Below are positions 1 through 8,169 of a stretch of DNA of 64,000 nt, piece by piece. The position numbers and the translations under genes were made by a program. The notes beneath the pieces are model-generated. The model was not told where the DNA came from, ran no database searches, and saw nothing but the letters and a program-made list of their open reading frames with translations. The DNA lies in assembly GCF_001931685.1 (NCBI RefSeq), contig NZ_MOOY01000005.1, forward strand, positions 427,639 through 491,638, written 5' to 3'. Origin of the DNA: Pararhizobium arenae. Its GTDB lineage: Bacteria; Pseudomonadota; Alphaproteobacteria; Rhizobiales; Rhizobiaceae. Position 1 is the first letter of the stretch; every line of letters begins with the position of its first letter.

Positions 1-740
1 TCCAGCGCGAAATCGCGGTCGGAAACGGTGTCGATCGAGTTGCGGGTCGGTTCGCGGAAGCCGAGCGCCTTCGCCGTCATGTGGCGGTCGATCGGAAAGC
101 CGGTGCCGGCGAGCGCCGCCGCCCCGATCGGGCTTTCGTCCAGATGCTCGATCGCATGGCGCACGCGCTGGCGGTCGCGGCCGAACATCTCGACATAGGC
201 CATGCAATGGTGGCCGAAGGTGACGGGCTGCGCGGTCTGCAGATGGGTGAAGCCGGGCATGACGGTTTCGGCATGCTCTTCGGCGCGGTCGAGGAAGGCT
301 GCGATCAGCGCCGTCAGCATGGTTTCGGTCTTGGCCAGCTCTTCCTTCACCCAGAGGCGGAAATCGAGCGCCACCTGGTCGTTGCGCGAGCGGGCGGTGT
401 GCAGGCGGCCGGCAGCAGGGCCGATCAGGGTCGCGAGCCGCGCCTCGATGTTCATGTGGATGTCTTCGAGCCGGCGGGAGAATTCGAACTGTCCGCTTTC
501 GATCTCTGACAGGATCGTGTCCAGCCCGTGAAGGATCTTGTCTTTATCGTCGGTGGAAATGATGCCTTGATGCGCCAGCATCGTCGCATGCGCCTTTGAG
601 CCGCGGATATCCTGCGCGAAAAGCTTCTTGTCGAAGCCGATCGAGGCATTTATCTCCTCCATGATCGCGTCCGGACCCGAAGCGAAACGTCCGCCCCACA
701 TCTGGTTGGAGGATTTGCCTTCGGATGCGCCGTCGCTCAT
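1..740 (-). CDS. argH: Argininosuccinate lyase, N-terminal part (cut by window edge)
   Basis: Argininosuccinate lyase splits argininosuccinate into arginine and fumarate, the last step of arginine synthesis in the cytoplasm. Translating the minus strand from the ATG at 740 gives an unbroken frame to base 1, beginning [19 protein letters not shown], with the family's HMNIE and [12 protein letters not shown] segments, then [16 protein letters not shown], and [16 protein letters not shown] near the end. About 246 of roughly 460 expected residues are present, and the C-terminal half with the catalytic serine loop lies outside the window. It is divergent from tlpA, only 44 bp apart, so the two share a promoter region. 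Confidence 0.95.
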   Translation of the reverse strand, partial: MSDGASEGKSSNQMWGGRFASGPDAIMEEINASIGFDKKLFAQDIRGSKAHATMLAHQGIISTDDKDKILHGLDTILSEIESGQFEFSRRLEDIHMNIEARLATLIGPAAGRLHTARSRNDQVALDFRLWVKEELAKTETMLTALIAAFLDRAEEHAETVMPGFTHLQTAQPVTFGHHCMAYVEMFGRDRQRVRHAIEHLDESPIGAAALAGTGFPIDRHMTAKALGFREPTRNSIDTVSDRDFAL

Positions 741-784
741 GAAATATGCCCGCCCTGAAATGAACCGTTGCCCTGGAAATTGAC

Positions 785-1453
785 ATGACAGACCAGAAGA
801 AAAGCCTTCCCGCTGCCAGGATCGTGGCGCTCGCCGCCCTTGCGGGGCTGATCGCCGGTGCGGCGGTGGTATACGTGAAGGAAACCGGGTCTGGCAATGG
901 CGCAGGCGCTGAAACTGCGGCTTCGCAGAGCTGTCCGCTGGCTTCCGGCAAGGTCGCCGCGATCACGCCGTTCCTGAAGGGTCAGGTGGCTGCCATGTCT
1001 CCCGTCCCCGAGCCGCGCCCGCTGCCGGGCCTCGTCTTCAAGGGCGCCGACGGGAAGGACCTGACGCTTGCCGATTTTGCCGGCAAGACTGTGCTTCTCA
1101 ATCTCTGGGCAACATGGTGCGTTCCCTGCCGCGAGGAAATGCCGGCCTTGAACGCGCTGCAGAAGTCCGCCGGCAGCGACCGCTTCGAAGTCGTCGCCGT
1201 CAACATCGACAACGGCGACGATGAAAAGCCCAGGGCGTTTCTCGACGAAACCGGCGTGCACGACCTCGGCTACTACCGCGACGCCTCCATGGGCGTCTTC
1301 AACACGCTGAAGAAGGAAGGCCTCGCCTTCGGCCTGCCGGTCACGCTTCTGATGGACGACAAGGGTTGCCTCATCTCCTCCATGAACGGCCCGGCCGCAT
1401 GGGATAGTGAGGATGCGAAGGCGCTGATCAAGGCGGCGACGGGCGGGGTATGA
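785..1453 (+). CDS. tlpA: TlpA-family thiol:disulfide oxidoreductase
   Basis: This is a membrane-anchored periplasmic thioredoxin. Residues about 10-30 form one N-terminal transmembrane anchor, and the rest is a thioredoxin fold with the active site WCVPC (Cys112 and Cys115), followed by REEMPALN and a conserved proline in GLPVTLL. TlpA proteins keep Cys residues of cytochrome oxidase copper sites or c-type cytochrome apoproteins reduced, so the same role is inferred here. The 222-residue length is normal. The ATG start follows argH at a short divergent spacing. Its stop overlaps the next small gene (ATGA-type junction), suggesting translational coupling. Confidence 0.92.
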   Translation: MTDQKKSLPAARIVALAALAGLIAGAAVVYVKETGSGNGAGAETAASQSCPLASGKVAAITPFLKGQVAAMSPVPEPRPLPGLVFKGADGKDLTLADFAGKTVLLNLWATWCVPCREEMPALNALQKSAGSDRFEVVAVNIDNGDDEKPRAFLDETGVHDLGYYRDASMGVFNTLKKEGLAFGLPVTLLMDDKGCLISSMNGPAAWDSEDAKALIKAATGGV

Positions 1454-1701
1454 TGAGGCTCCATGTCAGAAGCAAACGTGCCCGTGATCTTGCGGCGCAA
1501 CTGGCAGGCAAGCGAGGTCTGACCATGACCGCCGTGGTCATTCAGGCATTGGAAGCGGAGTTGCGCCGGGAAAGCGAAAAGGCAAGCCTTGCAGATCGTA
1601 TAGCGCTTATCGCCGACGATCTTGCGCAACAGGCTGGGCCTAACGGCAGGCCTGTCGACAAGGAAGAGATTGATAACCTCTGGTTCTATCCGAACGCCTG
1701 A
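1450..1701 (+). CDS. VapB-like (PSK family) antitoxin, apparently orphan
   Basis: The 83-residue protein starts [19 protein letters not shown] and carries the pattern typical of PSK/VapB-type antitoxins: a short N-terminal DNA-binding part, then an acidic helix and a tail. In known systems it would repress its own operon and neutralise a VapC PIN-domain RNase. Here the next gene (hbd) starts its stop codon only a few bases away on the other strand, so there is no room for a vapC partner downstream. It overlaps the tlpA stop by 4 bp and is probably co-transcribed with it. The family call rests on overall pattern, not on a diagnostic motif. Confidence 0.6.
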   Translation: MMRLHVRSKRARDLAAQLAGKRGLTMTAVVIQALEAELRRESEKASLADRIALIADDLAQQAGPNGRPVDKEEIDNLWFYPNA

Positions 1702-1704
1702 CGC

Positions 1705-2577
1705 TTACCGCGTCGGAACCGGCGTCTCGCCGCGATAGTCATAGAACCCGCGGCCCGATTTGCGGCCTAGCCAGCCGGCCTCGACATATTTGACCAGCAG
1801 CGGGCAGGGGCGATATTTCGAGTCCGCCAGCCCGTCATGCAGCACCTGCATGATCGAGAGACAGGTGTCGAGACCGATGAAATCGGCAAGCTGCAGCGGG
1901 CCCATCGGATGGTTGGCGCCAAGTTTCATGGCGGTATCGATGGCATCGACCGTGCCGACGCCTTCATAGAGCGTGTAGATCGCCTCGTTGATCATCGGCA
2001 GCAGGATGCGGTTGACGATAAAGGCCGGGAAGTCCTCGGCCACCGTGATCGTCTTGTCGAGCGAGGTGACGAAGGTCTTGGCCGTTGCGAAGGTCCCTTC
2101 TTCGGTGGCGATGCCGCGCACGAGTTCCACCAGCTTCATCACCGGAACGGGGTTCATGAAGTGGATGCCCATGAAGCGCTCCGGGCGGTCGGTCGCGGAG
2201 GCAAGCCGGGTGATCGAAAGCGAGGACGTGTTGGTGGCGAGAATGGCGTCGGCCTTCAGCACCGGGCAGACCTGGCCATAGATCTTGCGCTTGACGCTTT
2301 CGTCTTCCGTCGCCGCCTCGATCACAAGGTCCGCCTGGGAAAGATCGTTGAGGTCGGAGGAGCCCTTGATCATCGAGAGGGCTTTCTTGCGGTCCTCGTC
2401 GGAGAGCTTTCCGGCGGTCACAACGCGGGCCATGTTGCCGTTGATTGTGGCAAGGCCCTGCTCTATGCGGTCGGGCGCGATATCGTACAGCTGAACCTTG
2501 TATCCGGCCGTCGCCGATACCTGGGCAATACCGCAGCCCATCTGTCCTGCGCCTACGATTCCGATTGTCTTGATCAT
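1705..2577 (-). CDS. hbdA: 3-hydroxybutyryl-CoA dehydrogenase
   Basis: An NAD-dependent L-3-hydroxyacyl-CoA dehydrogenase of 290 residues, a usual single-domain-pair length. The N-terminal Rossmann loop reads GIVGAGQMGCGIAQ, followed by YDI, the acidic strand end that selects NAD(H). The catalytic region GIHFMNPVPVMKLVE contains the conserved His, and the C-terminal half has the NRILLPMINEA and GANHPMGPLQLADFIGLD segments of the substrate domain. It acts in beta-oxidation or butyrate/PHB metabolism. It lies downstream of etfBA on the same strand, matching a fatty-acid oxidation role, but a terminator-like hairpin in between suggests partly separate transcription. Confidence 0.95.
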   Translation of the reverse strand: MIKTIGIVGAGQMGCGIAQVSATAGYKVQLYDIAPDRIEQGLATINGNMARVVTAGKLSDEDRKKALSMIKGSSDLNDLSQADLVIEAATEDESVKRKIYGQVCPVLKADAILATNTSSLSITRLASATDRPERFMGIHFMNPVPVMKLVELVRGIATEEGTFATAKTFVTSLDKTITVAEDFPAFIVNRILLPMINEAIYTLYEGVGTVDAIDTAMKLGANHPMGPLQLADFIGLDTCLSIMQVLHDGLADSKYRPCPLLVKYVEAGWLGRKSGRGFYDYRGETPVPTR

Positions 2578-2721
2578 TGAGCCGGGCTTCCATCATTGCA
2601 ACCGCCATGTCGGGGTTCGCATGGCGTTGGGTCCGGGTGCCAGTGATAAAGCCATCCGGAGGAAGTTTCCAGCCCTTTTGATGCCTCAATGAGGCGCCTT
2701 TGGTCGGATATCGCCAAAGAA

Positions 2722-2756
2722 AAAGGCGGCCGGCATGAAATCTGCTGGCCGCCTTT
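2722..2756 (-). terminator. Rho-independent terminator after etfA
   Basis: A 13-bp stem with arms AAAGGCGGCC(A/G)GC/complement and a 9-base loop is followed on the minus strand by TTTCTTT. It lies 21 bp beyond the etfA stop and well before hbd, so it probably ends the etfBA transcript. Confidence 0.75.
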
Positions 2757-2776
2757 GGATTGGTTCGACAAGACTT

Positions 2777-3700
2777 TTAAAGCGCCTTCTCGAGCTCCGG
2801 CAGAATGTCGAAGAGATCGCCGACGAGGCCGTAGTCGGCCACCTGGAAGATCGGGGCTTCCTCGTCCTTGTTAATGGCGACGATGACCTTCGAGTCCTTC
2901 ATGCCGGCCAGGTGCTGGATCGCACCGGAGATGCCGCAGGCGATGTAGAGCTGTGGTGCAACCACCTTGCCCGTCTGCCCGACCTGCCAGTCGTTCGGCG
3001 CATAGCCGGCATCCACCGCCGCGCGAGACGCACCAACGGCAGCCCCGAGCTTGTCGGCGACCGGAAGAATGACTTCCTGGAACTTCTCCGAAGACCCCAG
3101 TGCACGACCACCCGAGATGATGATCTTGGCAGAAGTCAGTTCCGGACGATCCGACGAGGACAGTGCGTCCTTGACGAAGGTGGAGAGGCCCGGATCAGCC
3201 GCTGCTGAAACACTCTCGACCGAAGCGGAGCCACCATCGCCAGCCGAAGCGAAGGAGGCGGTACGAACCGTAATCACCTTCTTTGCATCCGAGGACTGGA
3301 CCGTCTGGATGGCATTGCCGGCGTAGATCGGACGCTTGAAGGTGTCGGCAGAGACGACCTCTGTGATCTCGGAGATCTGCGCGACATCCAGAAGGGCTGC
3401 CACACGCGGAGCCACGTTCTTGCCGACCGAAGTGGCGGCCGCGATGATCGTGTCGTAGTTTCCGGCGAGCGAGACGATGAGGGCCGCCAAGGGCTCCGCC
3501 AGATTGTTGGCGAGGCTTGCATCCTCGGCGACGAGAACCTTGGAAACGCCGGAAAGCTTGGCGGCCTGCTCGGCAACGGCCTTCGAGCCGGCAACCAGCA
3601 CATGCACGTCGCCGCCGATTTTCGAGGCCGCCGACAGCGCTTTTGCGGTCTGGTCGGACAGGTGGGTATTGTCGTGGTCAGCCAGAAGAAGAATGGCCAT
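2777..3700 (-). CDS. etfA: Electron transfer flavoprotein, alpha subunit
   Basis: The alpha subunit of the ETF heterodimer takes electrons from acyl-CoA and other dehydrogenases and passes them to ETF-ubiquinone oxidoreductase. The 307-residue protein has the N-terminal alpha/beta domain and the C-terminal FAD domain with [58 protein letters not shown] in pieces, and the final [11 protein letters not shown]. All ETF-alpha signature residues for FAD binding can be read. It lies 26 bp downstream of etfB as an operon. The length and order B then A are standard for alphaproteobacteria. Confidence 0.97.
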   Translation of the reverse strand: MAILLLADHDNTHLSDQTAKALSAASKIGGDVHVLVAGSKAVAEQAAKLSGVSKVLVAEDASLANNLAEPLAALIVSLAGNYDTIIAAATSVGKNVAPRVAALLDVAQISEITEVVSADTFKRPIYAGNAIQTVQSSDAKKVITVRTASFASAGDGGSASVESVSAAADPGLSTFVKDALSSSDRPELTSAKIIISGGRALGSSEKFQEVILPVADKLGAAVGASRAAVDAGYAPNDWQVGQTGKVVAPQLYIACGISGAIQHLAGMKDSKVIVAINKDEEAPIFQVADYGLVGDLFDILPELEKAL

Positions 3701-3726
3701 GATGTAATCTCCTCAAATCTTCCGGT

Positions 3727-4473
3727 TTACAGGACGCCAGCCGTCTTCAGGCTGGAAACCAGCTCTGCGACGCTCTTCACCTTGACGCCGGCCTTGCGGC
3801 CTTCCGGCTCCTCGGTCTTCAGAACCTTCAGCCGGGCCGTCGTGTCGACGCCAAAATCGGCCGGGGTCTTCTTGTCGAGCGGCTTCTTCTTCGCCTTCAT
3901 GATGTTCGGCAGCGAGGCGTAGCGCGGCTCGTTGAGGCGCAGGTCGGTGGTGACGACGGCCGGCAGCTTGATGTCGATGGTCTGCAGGCCGCCATCGACT
4001 TCGCGGGTCACGGTTGCCTTGCCGTCACCGATCTCGACCTTCGAGGCAAAGGTGCCCTGTGCCCAGCCAAGCAGAGCCGACAGCATCTGGCCGGTCTGGT
4101 TCGAATCGTCATCGATCGCCTGCTTGCCGACGATGATCAGGCCCGGCTGTTCGGCTTCCGCCACGCCCTTGACGATCTTGGCGACGGCGAGCGGCTCGAC
4201 GGCATCGTCCGTCTCCACCAGAATGGCGCGGTCGGCACCCATGGCGAGCGCCGTGCGCAGCGTTTCTTCCGCCTTGGCCGGGCCGACGGAGACGACCACC
4301 ACTTCCTCGGCCTTGCCGGCTTCCTTCAGCCGCAGAGCCTCTTCAACGGAAATCTCGTCGAACGGGTTCATCGACATCTTCACATTGGCAAGCTCGACAC
4401 CCGTGCCATCCGGCTTCACCCGGATCTTCACGTTGTAGTCGACGACACGTTTGACGGTGACCAAGATTTTCAT
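3727..4473 (-). CDS. etfB: Electron transfer flavoprotein, beta subunit
   Basis: The 248-residue partner of EtfA, which also binds AMP. The start [16 protein letters not shown] and the internal [14 protein letters not shown] segment (here [16 protein letters not shown]), GADRAILVE, and [18 protein letters not shown] are ETF-beta signatures. It is the first gene of the etfBA operon. Upstream lie about 290 bp to the convergent-side rhomboid gene, with an ACGT-N2-ACGT palindrome that may be an operator. Confidence 0.97.
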   Translation of the reverse strand: MKILVTVKRVVDYNVKIRVKPDGTGVELANVKMSMNPFDEISVEEALRLKEAGKAEEVVVVSVGPAKAEETLRTALAMGADRAILVETDDAVEPLAVAKIVKGVAEAEQPGLIIVGKQAIDDDSNQTGQMLSALLGWAQGTFASKVEIGDGKATVTREVDGGLQTIDIKLPAVVTTDLRLNEPRYASLPNIMKAKKKPLDKKTPADFGVDTTARLKVLKTEEPEGRKAGVKVKSVAELVSSLKTAGVL

Positions 4474-4619
4474 GGAATCCTTCCTTCGAGACTTTTGCCG
4501 AGAAAATGCGCCTTAACGCAGCGTCCTGATTGTCGATTGGCGACATCGATACGCATTTTTTCTCCAAATACAATTGCCGCCGCCCCCTCCAGGGCGCGAT
4601 TGCCGGCCGCGACGTTGTA

Positions 4620-4635
4620 TTACGTTTACGTTCAA
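4620..4635 (-). promoter_or_regulatory. Candidate operator upstream of etfBA
   Basis: The sequence TTACGTTTACGTTCAA contains the palindrome ACGT-TT-ACGT. On the minus strand it is flanked by TTGACT (rc of 4635-4640) and TACAAC (rc of 4614-4619). Palindromes of this kind resemble sites described for MerR-type LiuR regulators of fatty and branched-chain acid oxidation in proteobacteria. That link is inference, and the -35/-10 spacing of 15 is shorter than ideal. Confidence 0.4.
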
Positions 4636-4760
4636 GTCAATATTTGGGCGCGGAATTTTCCGGATAAATCGGTTCGTGTCGGTGAACGCTTGCCCGGATG
4701 GCGGAAAACCCCTGGAAACCCGATGTTTCGCTACGGGCCATGATTTTCCACAATCTTTCG

Positions 4761-5552
4761 TCAGGAAGGGCGGCCCCACGGTGTCGGCGGTCGCCGCGGG
4801 GGCGGTTTCTGCTGTTCGAGCGTCGTCACCGGCGCAGTCACGGGCACAACGGCCTTGGGTGTGACGAGGGTACGATCGAAAAGCGGAACACCTCGACGTC
4901 GCAAAACGACAACAAGGATCAGACCTGCAAGGATGCCGCCGACATGCGCGCCCCAGGAGATCGCCCCGCGCGGCTCGAGCGCGAACATCACGAATTGCTG
5001 CAGGATCCAAAGAACCAGCGGAATGAAGGCGGGCAGCGGCAGCGGGATTCGGAAGAACACCAGGACCCAGACCCTGACCTTTGGATGCAGCATGAGATAG
5101 GCGGCGACCACGCCGGAGATTGCCCCGGACGCCCCGATCAGCGGCGCCTCGGAGGACGTTTCGACAAGGCCATGGGTGAGGGCGCCGGCGGCGGCACAGA
5201 GCAGATAAAACACAAGATAGCGAAAATGCCCGAGCGCATCCTCGACATTGTCGCCGAACACCCAGAGAAACAGCATGTTCGAGGCCAGATGCCAGAAATC
5301 GGTGTGCAGGAAGGCATAGGTCACATAGGTCGCGCTCTCCGGCACCAGCACGAGGCTCGGCTCCAGCTGGGCATAGTCGAAGGCGAGTGCCGGGATATAA
5401 CCGAGCCCCAGCACCGTCGCATTGGCGAAGTTCTGCGAGGCCAGCGGCCCCGTCATCAGCCAGATTACAATGTTGATGGCGATCAGCCCGATCGTCACAT
5501 ACTGCACCTTGATGTGCTTCAGGGAGTTCGTGTCATGCAGCGGTATGAACAT
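4761..5552 (-). CDS. Rhomboid family intramembrane serine protease
   Basis: A 263-residue polytopic membrane protein with about six hydrophobic segments. The rhomboid catalytic serine lies in LIGASGAISGVVAAYL, the catalytic histidine in WGAHVGGILAG, and the oxyanion/TM2 motif in HTDFWHLASNMLFLWVFGD. Rhomboids cut transmembrane substrates within the bilayer, and the substrate here is unknown. The C-terminal ~40 residues are a basic, proline-rich cytoplasmic tail (VTTLEQQKPPPRRPPTPWG) of no known role. It stands alone between etfBA and a toxin-antitoxin pair on the same strand. Confidence 0.93.
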   Translation of the reverse strand: MFIPLHDTNSLKHIKVQYVTIGLIAINIVIWLMTGPLASQNFANATVLGLGYIPALAFDYAQLEPSLVLVPESATYVTYAFLHTDFWHLASNMLFLWVFGDNVEDALGHFRYLVFYLLCAAAGALTHGLVETSSEAPLIGASGAISGVVAAYLMLHPKVRVWVLVFFRIPLPLPAFIPLVLWILQQFVMFALEPRGAISWGAHVGGILAGLILVVVLRRRGVPLFDRTLVTPKAVVPVTAPVTTLEQQKPPPRRPPTPWGRPS

Positions 5553-5597
5553 GGCGTGTCCTGAAGGCGGTGCGTGTGGATAGGGCCGTTTTTGTCG

Positions 5598-5906
5598 TCA
5601 GGCTGCAGCAGATCTGTGCGCCTTGCTGACCTTGACCGTCACCCGACGGTCGAGAGCATTCAAAACGCGTACCAGTCGATCGATCGTAAAACGACCGAGA
5701 TCGGCATTGCGAATGCGGGACAGATCGGCGGCCGTCACGGTGGCCAGCTTTTCACCCTCCCGCAATGTCAGTTTCCTGCGGTCCAGCGCGGCAATAATTT
5801 CTGCCGCCAGCTGCGCCTTCATCATCTTGGTGTCGGCATCCGGGTCGCCGAGGTCGGCATAGATATTGCCGCTTCCGTGAACGACGGCGAAGTCATCATC
5901 GATCAT
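5598..5906 (-). CDS. XRE-type antitoxin of a Gp49/HigBA-like pair
   Basis: A 102-residue helix-turn-helix protein. The HTH reads roughly LTLREGEKLATVTAADLSRI followed by FTIDRLVRVLNALDRRVTVKV, a Cro/XRE layout seen in antitoxins encoded after Gp49/HigB toxins. It should bind the toxin and repress the operon. Its ATG overlaps the toxin stop by 4 bp, so the two are translationally coupled with the toxin gene first, the HigBA order. The first ~25 residues before the HTH may contact the toxin (inference). Confidence 0.82.
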   Translation of the reverse strand: MIDDDFAVVHGSGNIYADLGDPDADTKMMKAQLAAEIIAALDRRKLTLREGEKLATVTAADLSRIRNADLGRFTIDRLVRVLNALDRRVTVKVSKAHRSAAA

Positions 5907-6238
5907 CGCAGCATCTCCTCAATTCGCTTCAACCGATACCTGATCAGGTCTACCTCTTTCTGAGGTGTCGCTATGCCCTTGGTGGACTTTTTCTGAAAGG
6001 CATGGATGACCCAGAGCTTGTCGCCCAGCTGCACTGCATAAACGACCCGATAGGCATCTGTGCGGTAGGGCAAGGCAATTTCGAGTACGCCTGCGCCTAA
6101 GCCTTTCATTGGTTTCGCAATATCGGCCTTCTGGCCCATGCTTGCAATGGCGAGCGCATCCTTCATCCGCTCCTGAACAGCTTTGGGAAAAGCCTCGAAA
6201 TCCTTCAGCGCCGCTCTGACCCAGGCAATCTCCCTCAT
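5903..6238 (-). CDS. RelE/Gp49-family (HigB-like) toxin
   Basis: A 111-residue protein starting MREIAWVRAALKDFEAFP, with the phage-derived Gp49 pattern: GAGVLEIALPYRTDAYRVVYAV, then KLWVIHAFQKKSTKGIATP and a C-terminal helix. Members of this RelE superfamily branch are mRNA interferases. The conserved HAFQKKS block, which carries catalytic basic residues in relatives, is intact, so the toxin looks functional. It is the first gene of a two-gene operon with the XRE antitoxin, and a palindrome lies 9-26 bp upstream of its start. Confidence 0.85.
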   Translation of the reverse strand: MREIAWVRAALKDFEAFPKAVQERMKDALAIASMGQKADIAKPMKGLGAGVLEIALPYRTDAYRVVYAVQLGDKLWVIHAFQKKSTKGIATPQKEVDLIRYRLKRIEEMLR

Positions 6239-6246
6239 AGGCGCAT

Positions 6247-6264
6247 GTTGTCACATACGACAAC
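6247..6264. promoter_or_regulatory. Operator-like palindrome before the toxin-antitoxin operon
   Basis: GTTGTC-ACATAC-GACAAC is a perfect 6-bp inverted repeat with a 6-base centre, just upstream of the toxin start at 6238. Its position suits autorepression by the XRE antitoxin. Confidence 0.6.
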
Positions 6265-6323
6265 AGACTGACAAGCCTTTTGTCTTCGATGTCTTTGCTA
6301 TCGAAGGAAGGTGGTAAGCCGAT

Positions 6324-6902
6324 CTACCTGTTCTTCCCCGGAACCCAAAGCACATCCGAGGCGCCCTTGTCGTTTACCCAGCGGGCGGCAACGAACAGGA
6401 AGTCCGAAAGACGGTTGGCATAGGCGATCGCTTCCGCGCTCACCACTTCGCCCTCGATCCGCGCCAGCGCCACCATCAGTCGTTCCGCCCGCCGGGTTAT
6501 GGTGCGGGCGAGATGCAGCGCGGCCGCGGCCGCGCTGCCGCCGGGCAGCACGAAGGAGCGCAGCGGCGAAAGATCGGCATTCAGACGGTCGATCTCCGTT
6601 TCCAGCCGCTCCACCTGGCTGGCGATGATCCGGAGCGGCTCGTAGGCCATCGCCTCACCTGTGTCCGGCGTCGAAAGATCGGCGCCAAGATCGAAGAGAT
6701 CGTTCTGGATGCGCATCAGCATCTGATCGAGATCGGCGTGTTCTGTCGTGTGCAACCGCGCCAGCCCGATCGCCGAATTCGCCTCGTCGATCGTGCCGTA
6801 GGCCTCGACGCGCAGATCGCTTTTCAGGCGGCGCGGTCCGGCGGCCAGTCCCGTCGTGCCGTCGTCGCCGGTCTTCGTGTAGATCTTGTTCAGCTTCACC
6901 AT
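6324..6902 (-). CDS. Cob(I)yrinic acid a,c-diamide adenosyltransferase (PduO type)
   Basis: This enzyme transfers the adenosyl group of ATP to cob(I)alamin to form coenzyme B12. The 192-residue protein has the PduO-type ATP-binding start KIYTKTGDDGTTGLA, then the active-site segment RVEAYGTIDEANSAIG, and a C-terminal RRAERLMVAL and ANRLSDFLFVAAR block. It differs from CobA-type enzymes. It follows a small two-helix membrane protein by 13 bp and an SDR gene, a neighbourhood often seen in rhizobia. Confidence 0.94.
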   Translation of the reverse strand: MVKLNKIYTKTGDDGTTGLAAGPRRLKSDLRVEAYGTIDEANSAIGLARLHTTEHADLDQMLMRIQNDLFDLGADLSTPDTGEAMAYEPLRIIASQVERLETEIDRLNADLSPLRSFVLPGGSAAAAALHLARTITRRAERLMVALARIEGEVVSAEAIAYANRLSDFLFVAARWVNDKGASDVLWVPGKNR

Positions 6903-6915
6903 GCGATTGTCATCC

Positions 6916-7119
6916 TTACGACGGGCGTCCGCCGCCGGTAAGCCAGAGGGTCAGCATGATCAGCGCGATGGCGACGGCCTGCAGCACCACGCGCGCCTGC
7001 ATCAGCTTGTTCGACATATTGCCGCTGCCGCCCTTGGCCATGTTGATGAGGCCGCGCAGGAGAACGATGACCACGAGACCCATGACCAGCAGGGTCAGTC
7101 CGGTGAGAAAACTATGCAT
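6916..7119 (-). CDS. Twin transmembrane small protein
   Basis: A 67-residue protein with two predicted transmembrane helices, LLVMGLVVIVLLRGLINMA (about residues 9-28) and VVLQAVAIALIMLTLWL (about 44-61), joined by a short polar loop with KGGSGNMSNKLMQAR. This matches the HIG1-like twin-transmembrane family found beside PduO adenosyltransferases in Rhizobiales. Function is not known; HIG1 relatives influence respiratory complexes. It sits between an SDR gene and the adenosyltransferase, spaced 16 and 13 bp, so the three are probably one operon. Confidence 0.85.
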   Translation of the reverse strand: MHSFLTGLTLLVMGLVVIVLLRGLINMAKGGSGNMSNKLMQARVVLQAVAIALIMLTLWLTGGGRPS

Positions 7120-7135
7120 TGCCTTGCCTTTCCGA

Positions 7136-7972
7136 TCAGCCGAGCCGGCCGATGATGCGATAGAAGAGGCCCGCCGGCAGAAGCTTCTTCAGGAGCGCTC
7201 CCTGCTTTGCGGGCGTGGTGACGATGTAATGCGGCTTGGCCACCTTGGCGGTCAAGGCATGCTTCAGAACGCTGTAGACGGCGTCCGGCTCCAGCTTGCC
7301 GCGGGCCGGCTTGCTGTCGCCTCTCAGGCGCTTCAACTGCCGCTCGTATTCGGCGGCGTGAACCGAGCCCTTGAGATCGATGAAGCGCTCGATCTGCGTC
7401 AGCGCATTGGCGGTAAAGCGTGAGGCGATCGGTCCGGGTTCGATCAGGCTCACCTGCACGCCGCTGCCCTCAAGCTCCATGCGCATGGTCAGCGACAGGC
7501 CTTCCAGCGCGAATTTCGAGGCATTGTAGGCCCCGCGCCATTTGTAGGGCACGATGCCGAGAATGGACGAGCATTGCACGATCCGTCCGTGACCCTGAGC
7601 CCGCATCGCGGGGATCACACGCCGCGTCAGGTCGTGCCAGCCGATGACATTGGTTTCCAGCTGCAGCCGCAATGCCTCCGTCGGCAGGTCCTCCACCGCG
7701 CCGGCCTGGCCATAGGCGCCGTTGTTGAAGAGCGCATCGAGCCGTCCGCCGGTGCGGGCAAAAACGTCGTCCACCAGAACAGATATAGTGTCGCCTCGGG
7801 TGTAATCCATGATGATCGTCTCGATGCCGTCAGCCTCCAGCGGGCCACGATCCTCCTCGCGCCGCACGGTTGCGAACACCCGCCAGCCGTCCCGTTTCAG
7901 CGCCCGTGCGCACCATGCGCCGATGCCGGAAGAACATCCGGTCACGATGATGCTGGGCCGCGTATCCGTCAT
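7136..7972 (-). CDS. SDR-family oxidoreductase
   Basis: A classical short-chain dehydrogenase with the cofactor loop VTGCSSGIGAWCARAL, the NNGAYGQ strand, the catalytic Ser in CSSILGIV and the YNASKFALEGL active site (Tyr-x3-Lys). The start at 7972 (MTDTRPSIIVTG) is preferred over the longer frame because a GGGA-type ribosome site precedes it and the extension is low-complexity and not SDR-like; this gives 278 residues. The long C-terminal region resembles the DltE-like or SDR subgroup acting on unknown substrates. It is first in a likely operon with the twin-transmembrane protein and the adenosyltransferase. Confidence 0.88.
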   Translation of the reverse strand: MTDTRPSIIVTGCSSGIGAWCARALKRDGWRVFATVRREEDRGPLEADGIETIIMDYTRGDTISVLVDDVFARTGGRLDALFNNGAYGQAGAVEDLPTEALRLQLETNVIGWHDLTRRVIPAMRAQGHGRIVQCSSILGIVPYKWRGAYNASKFALEGLSLTMRMELEGSGVQVSLIEPGPIASRFTANALTQIERFIDLKGSVHAAEYERQLKRLRGDSKPARGKLEPDAVYSVLKHALTAKVAKPHYIVTTPAKQGALLKKLLPAGLFYRIIGRLG

Positions 7973-8169
7973 TGTTTGTCGTTCCCGGTGGAAATTGCCG
8001 TCCGGTTTCCCATATTCGCGATCGGGTGACAATTGCCGGCGCTGCGGCGTATAGGCGCGAACACGCTGTTTTGTCCGGAGAAAGTCCGTGGCTTCGGCAT
8101 TGAGGCTGGCGCCAACACAAACGCCGGCGCATAAGATGGACGAGGTAAGATGGGATTGTTGGAGAAAGA

